DNA from: Ignavibacteriota bacterium
GTDB taxonomy: Bacteria > Bacteroidota > Ignavibacteria > SZUA-365
Direction: 5' to 3'
Length of the DNA: 64,000 nucleotides
NCBI GenBank assembly: GCA_016218045.1
Contig: JACRFB010000040.1
Coordinates: 248,001 to 312,000, forward strand
In this document: positions 1-8,503 of the stretch, piece after piece
Numbering within the stretch: position 1 is the first letter of the stretch
Layout: each line of letters opens with the position of its first letter
The notes under the pieces: model-generated
The model's input: only the letters and a program-made list of their open reading frames with translations
What the model was told of the DNA's origin: nothing
Databases searched by the model: none
Program-made: the position numbers and the translations under genes

Positions 1-539
1 GCTTTCCCGCGGCCGTCCAAGCCCTGTTTGTCTCGGGCGCGTTGATGATGAGCGTCGAGTATGAGTCGAAAATCTCGTCCGCCATCAGGCGTATCAACAC
101 CATCAACCGCAAAATTTTCCCCGACGACCGCCTGCTGTCCCTGTTCTACTGCGAATTATTCGACGTCAAGGACGGACTGCTCCTCTATGCAAACGCGGGG
201 CATCCGGCGCCCATTCACTACCACGCGGCCACACGTTCGTGCAGCTCGTTGACGGTCACGGGTCCCATCATCGGCCTGCTTCCCGACGCGACGTTCACGG
301 TGGCCGGCATCAACCTCGCTAAAAACGACATCCTGCTCCTGTATACCGACGGCATCACGGAAGCCAACAATGGCAGCGAGGAATACGGCGAACAGCGTCT
401 CGCCGACATGCTCGCGGCGCGTGCGGACAAACCCGCAAAAACGATCTGCGCCGAGATTGTGCAGGACGCGCAGATTTTCGGCACACACGGCGTCTACGCC
501 GACGACAAAACAGTTGTGGTAATTAAACGTCTACGGTGA
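1..539 (+). CDS. SpoIIE/RsbU-type PP2C serine phosphatase, C-terminal part (5' end outside window)
   Basis: The reading frame is open to the left edge (frame starting at base 3), so only the C-terminal ~178 residues are present. Motifs of the SpoIIE/PP2C-like phosphatase fold are visible: YANAGHPAP, GPIIGLLPD, LLLYTDGITEA and a terminal DDKTVVVIKR. The Asp residues of the last two motifs bind the catalytic metals in this family. Such enzymes dephosphorylate anti-anti-sigma proteins or act as output domains of sensor proteins. The sensor or receiver part that would reveal the signal lies upstream of the window. The gene is followed 4 bp later by yajQ. Confidence 0.85.
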   Translation, partial: FPAAVQALFVSGALMMSVEYESKISSAIRRINTINRKIFPDDRLLSLFYCELFDVKDGLLLYANAGHPAPIHYHAATRSCSSLTVTGPIIGLLPDATFTVAGINLAKNDILLLYTDGITEANNGSEEYGEQRLADMLAARADKPAKTICAEIVQDAQIFGTHGVYADDKTVVVIKRLR

Positions 540-543
540 AGCC

Positions 544-1041
544 ATGGCATCACAACATTCCTTCGACATCGTTTCCCGCATCGACATGCAGGAAGTGGAC
601 AACGCGTTTCATCAGACCCAGAAGGAGATGCTCACGCGGTACGACTTCAAGGGATCGAAGAGCCGCATCGAGCTGAATCAGAAGGACCGCCAGATCGTGA
701 TCCTGGCCGACGACGACTTCAAACGCAAGGCGATTCTCGACATGCTGCAGAACAAGCTGATCAAGCGCGGCATTCCGGTCAAGGCCCTGCAGTACGGGAA
801 GATCGACGACGCGTCCGGAGGCATGCAGCGCCAAATCGTGACACTGCAAGCGGGCATCGACAAGGACAATGCGCGCGAACTCGTCCGCATGATCAAGGAT
901 ACCAAGCTGAAGGTGCAGGCAGCGATACAAGAGGACCAGGTGCGCGTCACCGGCGCGAAGATCGACGACCTCCAGACCGTGATCCAGCATGTACGCGAAG
1001 CGGACCTTCCCTACGACACGCAGTTCGTGAACTTCCGCTAG
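544..1041 (+). CDS. yajQ: YajQ family nucleotide-binding protein
   Basis: A 165-residue protein matching the YajQ/DUF520 family over its full length. The N-terminus has the family pattern FDIVSRIDMQEVDNA, followed by TRYDFKGS and a C-terminal QFVNFR. Members have two ferredoxin-like domains; some bind cyclic di-GMP and act as transcriptional co-regulators, but the role here cannot be read from sequence. The ATG is preceded by GGTGAAG and starts 4 bp after the phosphatase gene, suggesting co-transcription. Confidence 0.93.
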   Translation: MASQHSFDIVSRIDMQEVDNAFHQTQKEMLTRYDFKGSKSRIELNQKDRQIVILADDDFKRKAILDMLQNKLIKRGIPVKALQYGKIDDASGGMQRQIVTLQAGIDKDNARELVRMIKDTKLKVQAAIQEDQVRVTGAKIDDLQTVIQHVREADLPYDTQFVNFR

Positions 1042-1051
1042 GAAGCCCGCA

Positions 1052-2728
1052 GTGATTCCGCTTCGAATCTTCCGCAGGAACAACCGCGCACGCGGCATGA
1101 TGATCCACATCCTGTTTGCCGTCGCGCTCATCGTGCCCTTGTGCTCGGCGGTGCCGCAACCCCTGCGTACCATCACAGTGCAGCAGGGCGGCACGAGTCA
1201 TTCAATCCAATCCTTTGCCGACCGCAGTGTGATATATGCCTCCGCCGATGAACTTGCAGCGGCGGGATCGTTTCGTCTCTTCTCGGATGCGTCCATGAAA
1301 CGCATCGAGCTGCTCGTAGGCACCCGGAGGTTGAAGCTTTCGGCCGAGAATCCCTTCGTTCCGGTGATCGATCACGCGTCGAATGTTATTCAGCGTGTGG
1401 AACAACTGCCTCTGCCCGTCCGTGTGAAGGACTCCCGCTTCTTTGTGCCGCTCGACGCCTTCCTCGCGCTTGTCAACAGGTACACGGAGCCGCCCCTTGT
1501 GCTTTCGACCCCGCAGCAGGCCGGCGGCACGCGTGAGGCACGCACTCCCACACCGGATGAACCCCGCGTCAGTGACCGCGGCAGCGAACGTCTCGCTCCG
1601 CACGTGATCGCCGAGGAAAGCGCGGCACATTTCGATATACCGCGCGCGACGGTCGACGTCCGTAAAAACGGCACGGTGCTGCGCATCCATGCAAAGAAGG
1701 TGTTGGAAAAGCCCGTGACTGAAGACGGTGACGGCGGCGTGTTTGTGCTCACTATTCCGCATGCCACTGTGGATGAAAACGAATTTCGTCAGACGCCGTT
1801 GGTCGGAAATGATGTACGATCGATTTCGGCGGTGCAGCTCGGTGATCAGGCCCGCATCGAAATTTCGCTTGGACCAGGCATCGAGGCGCGTTCCATCCTG
1901 AAGGACGCCGGCAGCGATGATCTGCTCCTTACCCTGTACCGGACCGCTGAAGTCGGCCGCATACTCTCGGATGAGGAGCAGGATAAAAAGCCGCGCAAGG
2001 AACGGACAAAAAGCAAGTGGGCGCTCGATTGCATCGTCATCGACGCCGGACACGGCGGCCGCGATCCGGGCGCCATCGGTGTGTCGGGCATCAAGGAGAA
2101 AAACATCACCCTCGGCATCGCATTAAAACTCGGCGCGCTTATCGAACAGAATCTGAAAGGAGTCCGCGTCGTGTTCACACGCGACGACGACAGGTTCATC
2201 GAACTCGACCGCCGCGGAAAAATCGCCAACGAGGCCGAAGGCAAACTGTTCATTTCGATCCACTGCAACTCTACCGAGAAAAAACCTTCGACGGCCTCCG
2301 GCACGGAAATCTACCTGCTGCGGCCCGGCCGGACCGAAGAGGCGATTCGTGTCGCAGAATTTGAAAACTCCGTGATACGACTCGAAAAAGATTACGAGAA
2401 GCGCTACCAAAAACTCACAAACGAAAACTTCATCATCATCACCATGGCGCAAAGCGCCTATGTGAAATACAGCGAACGCTTCGCGGATCTTTTCCACGAA
2501 GAGGTTCGCGCAGGGAAAAAGCTCAAGAGTCTGGGCGTCAAACAGGCGGGATTTTACGTGCTTGTCGGCGCCTCGATGCCCAGCGTGCTTGTGGAGGCCG
2601 GCTTCCTCTCGAATCCGAAGGACGAGGCCTTCCTCTCGTCACAGGCCGGACAGTCGCATCTCGCCATGGTGATGCTGCGCGCCATCGAACAGTTCGCAAC
2701 CGAGTACGAGAAGAGTCTCAAGGAGTGA
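1052..2728 (+). CDS. Exported N-acetylmuramoyl-L-alanine amidase (Amidase_3, AmiC-like)
   Basis: A 558-residue zinc amidase that would cleave the lactyl-Ala bond of peptidoglycan in the periplasm. The N-terminus is basic followed by a hydrophobic signal segment (residues ~17-32). A long region (~35-320) with AMIN-like character precedes the Amidase_3 domain (~322-550). Catalytic/zinc motifs are DAGHGG (331-336), Glu349, SIHCN (402-406) and VEAGF (514-518). The GTG at 1052 has AGGAA 7 bp upstream and is preferred; an in-frame ATG at 1097 is an alternative and would keep the signal peptide. Confidence 0.92.
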   Translation: MIPLRIFRRNNRARGMMIHILFAVALIVPLCSAVPQPLRTITVQQGGTSHSIQSFADRSVIYASADELAAAGSFRLFSDASMKRIELLVGTRRLKLSAENPFVPVIDHASNVIQRVEQLPLPVRVKDSRFFVPLDAFLALVNRYTEPPLVLSTPQQAGGTREARTPTPDEPRVSDRGSERLAPHVIAEESAAHFDIPRATVDVRKNGTVLRIHAKKVLEKPVTEDGDGGVFVLTIPHATVDENEFRQTPLVGNDVRSISAVQLGDQARIEISLGPGIEARSILKDAGSDDLLLTLYRTAEVGRILSDEEQDKKPRKERTKSKWALDCIVIDAGHGGRDPGAIGVSGIKEKNITLGIALKLGALIEQNLKGVRVVFTRDDDRFIELDRRGKIANEAEGKLFISIHCNSTEKKPSTASGTEIYLLRPGRTEEAIRVAEFENSVIRLEKDYEKRYQKLTNENFIIITMAQSAYVKYSERFADLFHEEVRAGKKLKSLGVKQAGFYVLVGASMPSVLVEAGFLSNPKDEAFLSSQAGQSHLAMVMLRAIEQFATEYEKSLKE

Positions 2729-2799
2729 CCGCACCCGCGGACATTTGTTTGTGACACCGAAAAACCGTGTCTTGCGTACACGACATCGAAGGAGGTCTT

Positions 2800-3399
2800 A
2801 TGGCCGACGAAACACGCGAATCCGAATACCAATGCGCGGACTGCGGAAATCCCGTGATGCAGGAAGACGAATTCTGTCCGCATTGCGGATCCCTGTTTGT
2901 TGACGGCGTTATGTGCAGACGGCATCCGGAACAGGCGGCGAGGGGCGTTTGCATCGTCTGCTGCACCCCGTTCTGCGGCGATTGCGGCAAGACCAGTTCA
3001 AACATGTTCCTCTGCGAGGAACACCAGAAATATGAGATCTACGAAGGAATGGCCCGCGTGTACGGCACCAACGATGAAGCGGGGGCGCATTATATCGTCG
3101 AATGCCTCAAGCAGCAGGATATCCCTGCAGTTGCCTTTTCCCGTGTATCCAGCACTCTCACGTTTGGCGGACCAGATTACACGATGTTCAATGCGGTGGG
3201 CGACTACATGGGTCGTATCATCAACGAGTTCAAAGTGATGGTGCCGTGCCAGCTCGTCGAGAAAGCCGAAAGCCTGCTCGAGGAAATACTCACACACCCC
3301 GCGGCTGGCGTGGGATCGAGTATCGGGGACAGCACGGAATCCCGTGAACACGACCACACCGGCGGTGAGAATCCCGCCGACGTTGCTCCGCCGCGATGA
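2800..3399 (+). CDS. Zinc-ribbon/B-box-like protein with DUF2007-like C-terminal domain
   Basis: A 199-residue protein. The ATG at 2800 has an AAGGAGG Shine-Dalgarno just upstream, so a GTG at 2767 is less likely. Residues 12-29 form a CxxC...CPHC zinc ribbon. Residues ~39-75 form a second cysteine/histidine cluster (Cys39, His42, Cys51, Cys54, Cys55, Cys59, Cys62, Cys72, His75) resembling a B-box zinc finger. Residues ~88-170 resemble the DUF2007 'putative signal transducing' fold (Y-G-T-N-D-E-A...). No membrane segment is seen. Function unknown; probably a small cytoplasmic regulatory or scaffold protein. Confidence 0.8.
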   Translation: MADETRESEYQCADCGNPVMQEDEFCPHCGSLFVDGVMCRRHPEQAARGVCIVCCTPFCGDCGKTSSNMFLCEEHQKYEIYEGMARVYGTNDEAGAHYIVECLKQQDIPAVAFSRVSSTLTFGGPDYTMFNAVGDYMGRIINEFKVMVPCQLVEKAESLLEEILTHPAAGVGSSIGDSTESREHDHTGGENPADVAPPR

Positions 3400-3498
3400 A
3401 AACGCACGGCGTGTAGTCCTGTTGCGAACGCTGCACCCGCCTCGTGTATTTCCCTTGTGCGGGGCGGAACAGTACGATACATTGTGGCGAGGTCAGCC

Positions 3499-3684
3499 AT
3501 GAAAACGAAGACATTCCGCTGCGCCTGGTGTTTCGAGATCAACGAGATCCTTGTCGACATCAGCGAAGGCATGGACCAGGTCTTTGTGGAAGACTGTCAG
3601 GTGTGCTGCCGTCCCAACACGATCCATGTGACAATCGACGACGAGTCACTTGAGATAACGGTCTCCGCTGAAGCCGAGGGCTGA
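3499..3684 (+). CDS. CPXCG-type cysteine-rich small protein
   Basis: A 61-residue protein. The ATG at 3499 has GAGG 6 bp upstream; the longer in-frame start at 3457 lacks such a site. The pattern CAWC near the N-terminus, then a D-x-S-x-G-x-D-Q segment and EDCQVCCRPN, matches the conserved small 'CPXCG motif' family, with A-W replacing the usual P-Y inside the first CxxC. Probably binds one zinc. Function of the family is unknown. It converges with the CoA-binding gene 14 bp downstream. Confidence 0.8.
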   Translation: MKTKTFRCAWCFEINEILVDISEGMDQVFVEDCQVCCRPNTIHVTIDDESLEITVSAEAEG

Positions 3685-3698
3685 GTTTTCGCCCGCTC

Positions 3699-4094
3699 CT
3701 ACTCGAGCATTGCCAGTTCCACCGAAACGCAGCGATCCATCACCACGTCGAGTCCGGCCGCAAGCGCGCGCTGCGCGGACGCCGGGTCGATGACGCCCAC
3801 CTGCATCCAGACGGCTTTCGCTCCGATCGCAATCGCGTCATCCACGATGGGCGCGACATATTCGGAGCGACGGAAGATATTCACCACATCCACCGGAACC
3901 GGAATGGCGCGCAGATCGGGGTAACACGCGCGTCCATGCCACAGAGCGATGGACGGATTTACCGGAATGACGGTGTACCCGGCCTCCAGCAGATCCATCG
4001 CGATGCGGTGGCTGGTCCGGAAGGGATTGTCGGAGAGGCCTACTACTGCGAAGACGCGATGCGTCTTCAGGATTGCGTCGATGCGTGTATTCAT
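3699..4094 (-). CDS. CoA-binding domain protein (YccU-like)
   Basis: A ~131-residue single-domain Rossmann protein. The motif VFAVVGLSDNPFRTSH near the N-terminus is the CoA-binding signature. It is followed by AGYTVIPVNPS, a VDVVNIFRRSE segment and KAVWMQVGVIDP, all typical of the YccU/CoA_binding_2 family. The ATG at 4094 gives the family's normal length; an in-frame ATG at 4136 would add 14 residues. Neither has a good ribosome site. Physiological role is unknown for most members. Confidence 0.87.
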   Translation of the reverse strand: MNTRIDAILKTHRVFAVVGLSDNPFRTSHRIAMDLLEAGYTVIPVNPSIALWHGRACYPDLRAIPVPVDVVNIFRRSEYVAPIVDDAIAIGAKAVWMQVGVIDPASAQRALAAGLDVVMDRCVSVELAMLE

Positions 4095-4169
4095 ACGGAT
4101 ACGATGCGTGGGCAGCACAAACGGATGCAGTGCCATGCGCCCACGCGAATTCTGTGATATTGTGTTGTG

Positions 4170-4784
4170 TCAGTTCTCGACGCTCAATTCATCAACGTAC
4201 ATCAGTTCGCAGGCGCCGTTCCCCGTATCGTCTCGTCGCAGGGATGTGCCCCAGCGGAATCCTCCCGGTCCGCTCACGCGTACCAGCATGCCGCTCATAT
4301 GCACAATGCTTCCGCGCATCACCGCATCGAGTCCCTCTCGAATCGTTTCGTTGGCGGGAATGATGTGTGTGTTGGCGCTCGAAATCGAGATTTGTTTCAT
4401 CGAGATGGGAAGCCGTGAGGTTCGCCAGAGATAGAATCTGTTCGATTGCGAGATATCGAGATTGTCGATGACTGATTGATTCGACATGGCTCCCCAGCCG
4501 AGAGCCAGATCGATAGGCGACAGATCCGATGCGTCATCGGAGTATTCCTTCCTGCTGAGGATCAGCGCGCGTATGTCGTATGTCGCGACCGGCGTGAGGG
4601 TGTAACCTTCGAGTTGTATCGGTTCCGATATCTCGCATTCCTCCTGCAACGGTTCATCGGGGCAGAGAATGCCGGGTTCCCTCGTGATGGATGGCTCGGG
4701 CCATACGAGCATCACGGCGATAGTAACGGCGAACACTGCGAGCATGCCGAGGGTGACACGTAGAATCATTGTGTGTTTCTCCAA
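4170..4784 (-). CDS. Exported or membrane-anchored hypothetical protein
   Basis: A 204-residue protein with one N-terminal hydrophobic segment (residues ~7-28), either a signal anchor or an uncleaved signal peptide. The body contains distinctive conserved-looking blocks, LALGWGAMSNQSV, SQSNRFYLW and SSANTHIIPA, followed by a C-terminal part with SGPGGFRWGTSLRRDDTG. The look is of a beta-rich periplasmic domain. An alternative ATG is at codon 6. I do not recognise an assigned function. It stands alone between convergent or co-directional genes without operon partners. Confidence 0.7.
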   Translation of the reverse strand: MEKHTMILRVTLGMLAVFAVTIAVMLVWPEPSITREPGILCPDEPLQEECEISEPIQLEGYTLTPVATYDIRALILSRKEYSDDASDLSPIDLALGWGAMSNQSVIDNLDISQSNRFYLWRTSRLPISMKQISISSANTHIIPANETIREGLDAVMRGSIVHMSGMLVRVSGPGGFRWGTSLRRDDTGNGACELMYVDELSVEN

Positions 4785-4859
4785 GTACCATCGTCAAACT
4801 ACACCGACGGGAGAACTGCACACAGCACTTTTTTTCCCGCATGTGCAGCTTCTGCACCT

Positions 4860-7070
4860 TCAACCCTGGAAGCGACGGAGCCGGAGCGCATTACCGAGCA
4901 CGCTCACCGAGCTAAGCGCCATGGCCGCCGCGGCGATCATCGGATCGAGGAGTCCGAATGCCGCGAGTGGTATGCCCGTCACATTGTAGACAAAGGCCCA
5001 GAAAAGGTTCTGCCGGATGGTGACGCGCATCTTCGCCGAGAGGCGGACCGCGCGCACCAGCGCCCGCAGATCGCCGCCCGCGAGTGTCAGGCCGGCGGCG
5101 TCCATGGCTATGTCGCTGCCGGTGCCCATGGCGATGCCCACGTCGGCCTGCGCGAGTGCGGGCGCGTCGTTGACTCCGTCGCCCGCCATCGCGACAATCG
5201 TGCCCCCGCCCTGCAGTGCGGCGATGTGTCCCGCCTTTTGCTCGGGCAGCACGCCGGCAATCACGCGGCTCACGCCTGTTTCCGCGGCGATATGCCGCGC
5301 TGCGTTCTCTGTATCACCTGTGAGCATCACCGTCTCGATGCCAAGTTCGCGCAGGGCTGCAAGTGCGCCCGCCGCGCCGTCTTTCACATGATCGGCCACC
5401 GAGATGACACCCGCGGTCACGCCGTCGATCGCAATGACGATGCAGGTCCAACCCGCACCCGTATGCTCGTCCACCAGCGAAGCGGCTCCGCCAGCCGACA
5501 CGGAAAATTCGCGAAGGAGTGAGAGATTTCCCGCGAGGACGGGCATACCGTTGATGGTCCCTGCCACACCGAGACCGGGGTACGATTGGAATGAGTCCGG
5601 ATCGGAGGGAACGATACCCGCCTCGCGGGCGTGCCGGACCACGGCGTCTGCAAGCGGATGCTCCGACAAGCGTTCGAGCGCCGCCCCGCGGGCGAGAATG
5701 TCGTCCTGCTCGAATCCGCCAAGCGCGTCGATGCGCACCACTGCTGGCCGCCCCTCCGTGATTGTTCCCGTTTTGTCGAACGCCACGACCCGCACAGCAT
5801 GAAGCTGTTCCAGACTGGCAGCATCACGAACAAGGACGCCAAGCCGCGCGCCCACTCCCGACGCCACCATTACAGCGGCCGGCGTCGCGAGTCCCAGCGC
5901 GCAGGGACAGGCGATGATGAGCACTGCAACACAGCGGAGAAGCGCATCCGATACTCCGATTCCTCCGACGCCGAGCCACAGCACAAATGTCAGCGCCGCG
6001 AGTACGATCACCACCGGCACAAAGACGGCCGCGATGCGGTCCACGTACTGCTGCACCGGCGCCTTCGACCCCTGCGCCTGCTCGACCATCGCAACGATAC
6101 GCGCCAGCACGGTCGACGATCCGATGGCCGTCGCTGTACACACGAGACTGCCGCTCATCAGAATGGTGCCTCCTGTCAGTGTGTCGCCCGTTCCCTTTTC
6201 CACCGGGGCGCTTTCGCCTGTCAGCATCGATTCGTCCGCATACCCCGAGCCGCGAAGCACGGTTCCATCCACCGGAATACGCTCGCCGGGTCGGACGCGG
6301 ACCATATCACCCACGCGTATTGCGGCCAGTGGCACATCCTCCTCGATATCCCCGCGCAGCAGCCGCGCTGTGTCGGGCTGCAGCCGCAACAACGCACGTA
6401 TGGCATCCGACGCCTTGCGTTTCGCACGCGCTTCGAGCCGCTTGCCGAGAAGGATCAGCGTGATGATCGTGGCGCTTGTGTCGAAGTACACGTGCGGCGC
6501 GTGGTGCGCTGCGCCGAAGGCCTCGGGTGCGAGGGCGGCGGCGGCGCTGTAGACAAAGGCCGCCCCGGTGCCGACGGCGACGAGCGTGTTCATGTCGGCC
6601 ACCTTGTGCCGCGCTGCTTTCCATGCAGCGACAAAAAAGCGCCTGCCCGGAACCAGCATCACCGGCGCGGTGAGTGCAAGAAGAATGAGATTGGTGGTCC
6701 GAAGGGAAAAAGGAGACCAGGCCTCGTACCCCGACAGCATCGATGCCATGCCCAGCAGCATGATGGGCACCGTCAGGACCGCTGAAGTTAACAGGTCGCG
6801 ATGCAGGCTGTCTTCGTGTGTGTTCGGTCCTGCTTCCGCCACCGGGGCGTCGGCATCAGGCTGCGCGCGCAGCGTATATCCCGCGTCCGAAACCGCGGCG
6901 CGCATGTCCTCGAACGAGACCTTCGAAGCGTCGTACCGGACCCGCGCCTGCTCCGTAGCGAGATTCACGGTGGCGTCTTCGATTCCGTCTATTTTTTTCA
7001 GCACCTTCTCCACGCGCAGCACACAGCTCGCGCAGGTCATGCCTTCTATTTGCAGAGTATCGGTGTTCAT
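4860..7070 (-). CDS. copA: Copper-translocating P1B-type ATPase
   Basis: A 736-residue Cu+ exporter. It has one N-terminal heavy-metal-associated domain with GMTCASC (10-16), then eight predicted membrane segments. The other catalytic elements are the actuator TGES (~283), the membrane CPC (~387), the phosphorylation motif DKTGT (~432), EHPLADAV, TGDTENAA and GDGVNDAP (~628). CPC plus the MxCxxC-type domain support Cu(I) as substrate. It lies downstream of an HMA-AraC regulator, separated by 98 bp holding an operator-like dyad, so it probably responds to that regulator. Start ATG at 7070 has a weak ribosome site. Confidence 0.95.
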   Translation of the reverse strand: MNTDTLQIEGMTCASCVLRVEKVLKKIDGIEDATVNLATEQARVRYDASKVSFEDMRAAVSDAGYTLRAQPDADAPVAEAGPNTHEDSLHRDLLTSAVLTVPIMLLGMASMLSGYEAWSPFSLRTTNLILLALTAPVMLVPGRRFFVAAWKAARHKVADMNTLVAVGTGAAFVYSAAAALAPEAFGAAHHAPHVYFDTSATIITLILLGKRLEARAKRKASDAIRALLRLQPDTARLLRGDIEEDVPLAAIRVGDMVRVRPGERIPVDGTVLRGSGYADESMLTGESAPVEKGTGDTLTGGTILMSGSLVCTATAIGSSTVLARIVAMVEQAQGSKAPVQQYVDRIAAVFVPVVIVLAALTFVLWLGVGGIGVSDALLRCVAVLIIACPCALGLATPAAVMVASGVGARLGVLVRDAASLEQLHAVRVVAFDKTGTITEGRPAVVRIDALGGFEQDDILARGAALERLSEHPLADAVVRHAREAGIVPSDPDSFQSYPGLGVAGTINGMPVLAGNLSLLREFSVSAGGAASLVDEHTGAGWTCIVIAIDGVTAGVISVADHVKDGAAGALAALRELGIETVMLTGDTENAARHIAAETGVSRVIAGVLPEQKAGHIAALQGGGTIVAMAGDGVNDAPALAQADVGIAMGTGSDIAMDAAGLTLAGGDLRALVRAVRLSAKMRVTIRQNLFWAFVYNVTGIPLAAFGLLDPMIAAAAMALSSVSVLGNALRLRRFQG

Positions 7071-7132
7071 CGCCGTTCTTTCGGATTGTGGAAAATTCGA
7101 AAGACAAACTACTCCGGGATGCTGGCTCTTTC

Positions 7133-7154
7133 TTTATACAATTCCGGAAATTGT
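7133..7154 (-). promoter_or_regulatory. Candidate copA operator dyad and -10 element
   Basis: In the gap between the HMA-AraC regulator and copA an inverted repeat ACAATT-N5-AATTGT (7138-7154) directly abuts a TATAAA (7133-7138 on the minus strand) that could be the copA -10. The position just upstream of the -10 suits a metal-responsive regulator site. No good -35 is visible, consistent with an activated promoter. The dyad is seen directly; the role is inference. Confidence 0.5.
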
Positions 7155-7168
7155 TTACACCCGCGACA

Positions 7169-7762
7169 TTATCCCCCCGGCCTTGAACGCCGGCCAACGC
7201 GGTCGAGCGGAATACGCGCCTCGGAGGCCATGGAACGAAACCGGCTCGGCGTCAAACCTGTCACCTTTTTAAATTGGCTTGAGAGATGCTGCACGCTGCT
7301 GTATCCCAACCGGTCGGCAATTTCGCTCAGTGTCAGTTCACCGTATTTGAGCAGCTCTTTCGCGTATTCGATGCGCTGAAGAATGAGAAACTGTTCGATG
7401 GTCACTCCCTCGACCGAGGAAAAAAGAGCGCTGAGTCCGGAATAGTCCCTGCCGATCTCCGCGGCCAGCGCGTCCGATACACGCCATCCTCGCGGACGTC
7501 CTGCCGCGTCCTCGCGGGCAATTTGCAGCACGGCGCGTTTGATGCGTTCGATGGTTTGCAGTCGCGCATCCTCGATGAGTTCGAATCCGTTCTCCAGCAG
7601 CATGCTTCGCAGCCGCGTCATCCCTTCCTCGCCGGGCTGTTCACTCAACACCGCTTCGCCGAGGGAGATGCTGCGCACATCGTGACCGAGGGCGGACAGT
7701 TCGTCGCGAACGACACGAATGCAGCGGTTGCAGACCATGTTCCGTATATGGATCGTCATCAT
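7169..7762 (-). CDS. AraC-family regulator with N-terminal HMA-like metal-binding domain
   Basis: A 197-residue protein. The N-terminal ~70 residues look like a heavy-metal-associated domain, with MVCNRC giving Cys11 and Cys14. The C-terminal ~100 residues contain an AraC/XylS double helix-turn-helix (LTLSEIADRLGYSSVQHLSSQFKK split over two helices, then GLTPSRFR). The ATG at 7762 overlaps the stop of the upstream CYTH gene by 4 bp, indicating coupling. This architecture is common in Bacteroidota beside metal ATPases. Its likely job is metal-responsive control of copA; copper as the ligand is inference. Confidence 0.88.
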   Translation of the reverse strand: MMTIHIRNMVCNRCIRVVRDELSALGHDVRSISLGEAVLSEQPGEEGMTRLRSMLLENGFELIEDARLQTIERIKRAVLQIAREDAAGRPRGWRVSDALAAEIGRDYSGLSALFSSVEGVTIEQFLILQRIEYAKELLKYGELTLSEIADRLGYSSVQHLSSQFKKVTGLTPSRFRSMASEARIPLDRVGRRSRPGG

Positions 7763-8328
7763 GACACGGTGGCTCCAGTTTCTGCACTCGTGTGCTGTTC
7801 TGTTACGCGATGGTGATCGCTGTGTTGGAGCAGGTCCACATAGGCGCCGGCGACCAGGCAATCGTCGCCGAGGCCAAGCAGGGACAGGATTCTGCGGGCC
7901 TCGTCCGATCCGCTCTCCGCGGATTCAGTCTCGCCGAGCACAACTTCCAATTCCAGAAAATCGCCGAGCCCTTCGACTCTGTCGAGGTGCACGCGCGTCC
8001 TGCCCAGCATGTACAAGAGCCGCGACTTCCGTACGCGTCCGGAAATGCCGAGAGCGTTTTCCAGCGCCAGGCGCAGAGCAGCGGGTGAGGATGTCGGGGC
8101 GAGTACGTATCTGGACTGCTTCGGTCCGTCGATGTCGTCGCGCTCGTAGTGGATCAATTCTCCGCTGCCGTCCCCGAAGTCTCGCAACTTCAGACGGCCG
8201 CGTGCGGACACAAAGAACGTGTCATCCTGTGTGATATGCTGCGGTTCCTCACCGCACAGCAGGCGCACCCTGGGTTCGATGTCCTCGATTCGCGTGACGC
8301 GCGCTTTTATTTCCACATTGCTTGGCAT
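7759..8328 (-). CDS. CYTH domain protein (class IV adenylate cyclase/thiamine triphosphatase fold)
   Basis: A 189-residue protein starting MPSNVEIKAR, with the ExxK-type start of the CYTH triphosphate tunnel (VEIKAR). Further family features are an RGRLKLRDF strand, R-Y-V-L, RLLYMLGRTRVHLDRVEGLG and FLELEVVL. Length fits single-domain CYTH proteins of the CyaB type. The substrate (ATP, thiamine triphosphate or inorganic triphosphate) cannot be assigned. The ATG at 8328 fits the family N-terminus. The stop overlaps the start of the HMA-AraC gene by 4 bp. Confidence 0.87.
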   Translation of the reverse strand: MPSNVEIKARVTRIEDIEPRVRLLCGEEPQHITQDDTFFVSARGRLKLRDFGDGSGELIHYERDDIDGPKQSRYVLAPTSSPAALRLALENALGISGRVRKSRLLYMLGRTRVHLDRVEGLGDFLELEVVLGETESAESGSDEARRILSLLGLGDDCLVAGAYVDLLQHSDHHRVTEQHTSAETGATVS

Positions 8329-8450
8329 GACACAATGATACAAAACCCTGCCGTCACGCGGCAGTCCCTGCAACGTTCCCACAAATTGCGCACACGAGGC
8401 GCCGCTCCGTTAAGCTGGGTGCCCTCCGTCGAAGAACGGATACGGATCGT

Positions 8451-8479
8451 AAAAAAAACGGGGACGCGTCGCGTCCCCG
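8451..8479 (-). terminator. Rho-independent terminator after gcvP
   Basis: A GC-rich stem (cggggacg/cgtccccg, 8459-8466 with 8472-8479) with a short loop is followed on the minus strand by eight T residues (8451-8458). It lies 25 bp past the gcvP stop and has the full form of an intrinsic terminator. Confidence 0.9.
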
Positions 8480-8503
8480 TCCAGTGGACATTCCGGAGGG
8501 ATG

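Noticed and set aside
5631-6785. 384-residue open frame on the plus strand inside copA
   Set aside because: Antisense shadow of a fully conserved P-type ATPase; composition is Arg/His-rich as expected for a GC-rich shadow frame.
8383-8503. Small gene between the CYTH and gcvP genes
   Set aside because: No frame with start, ribosome site and plausible protein; the region holds the gcvP terminator.
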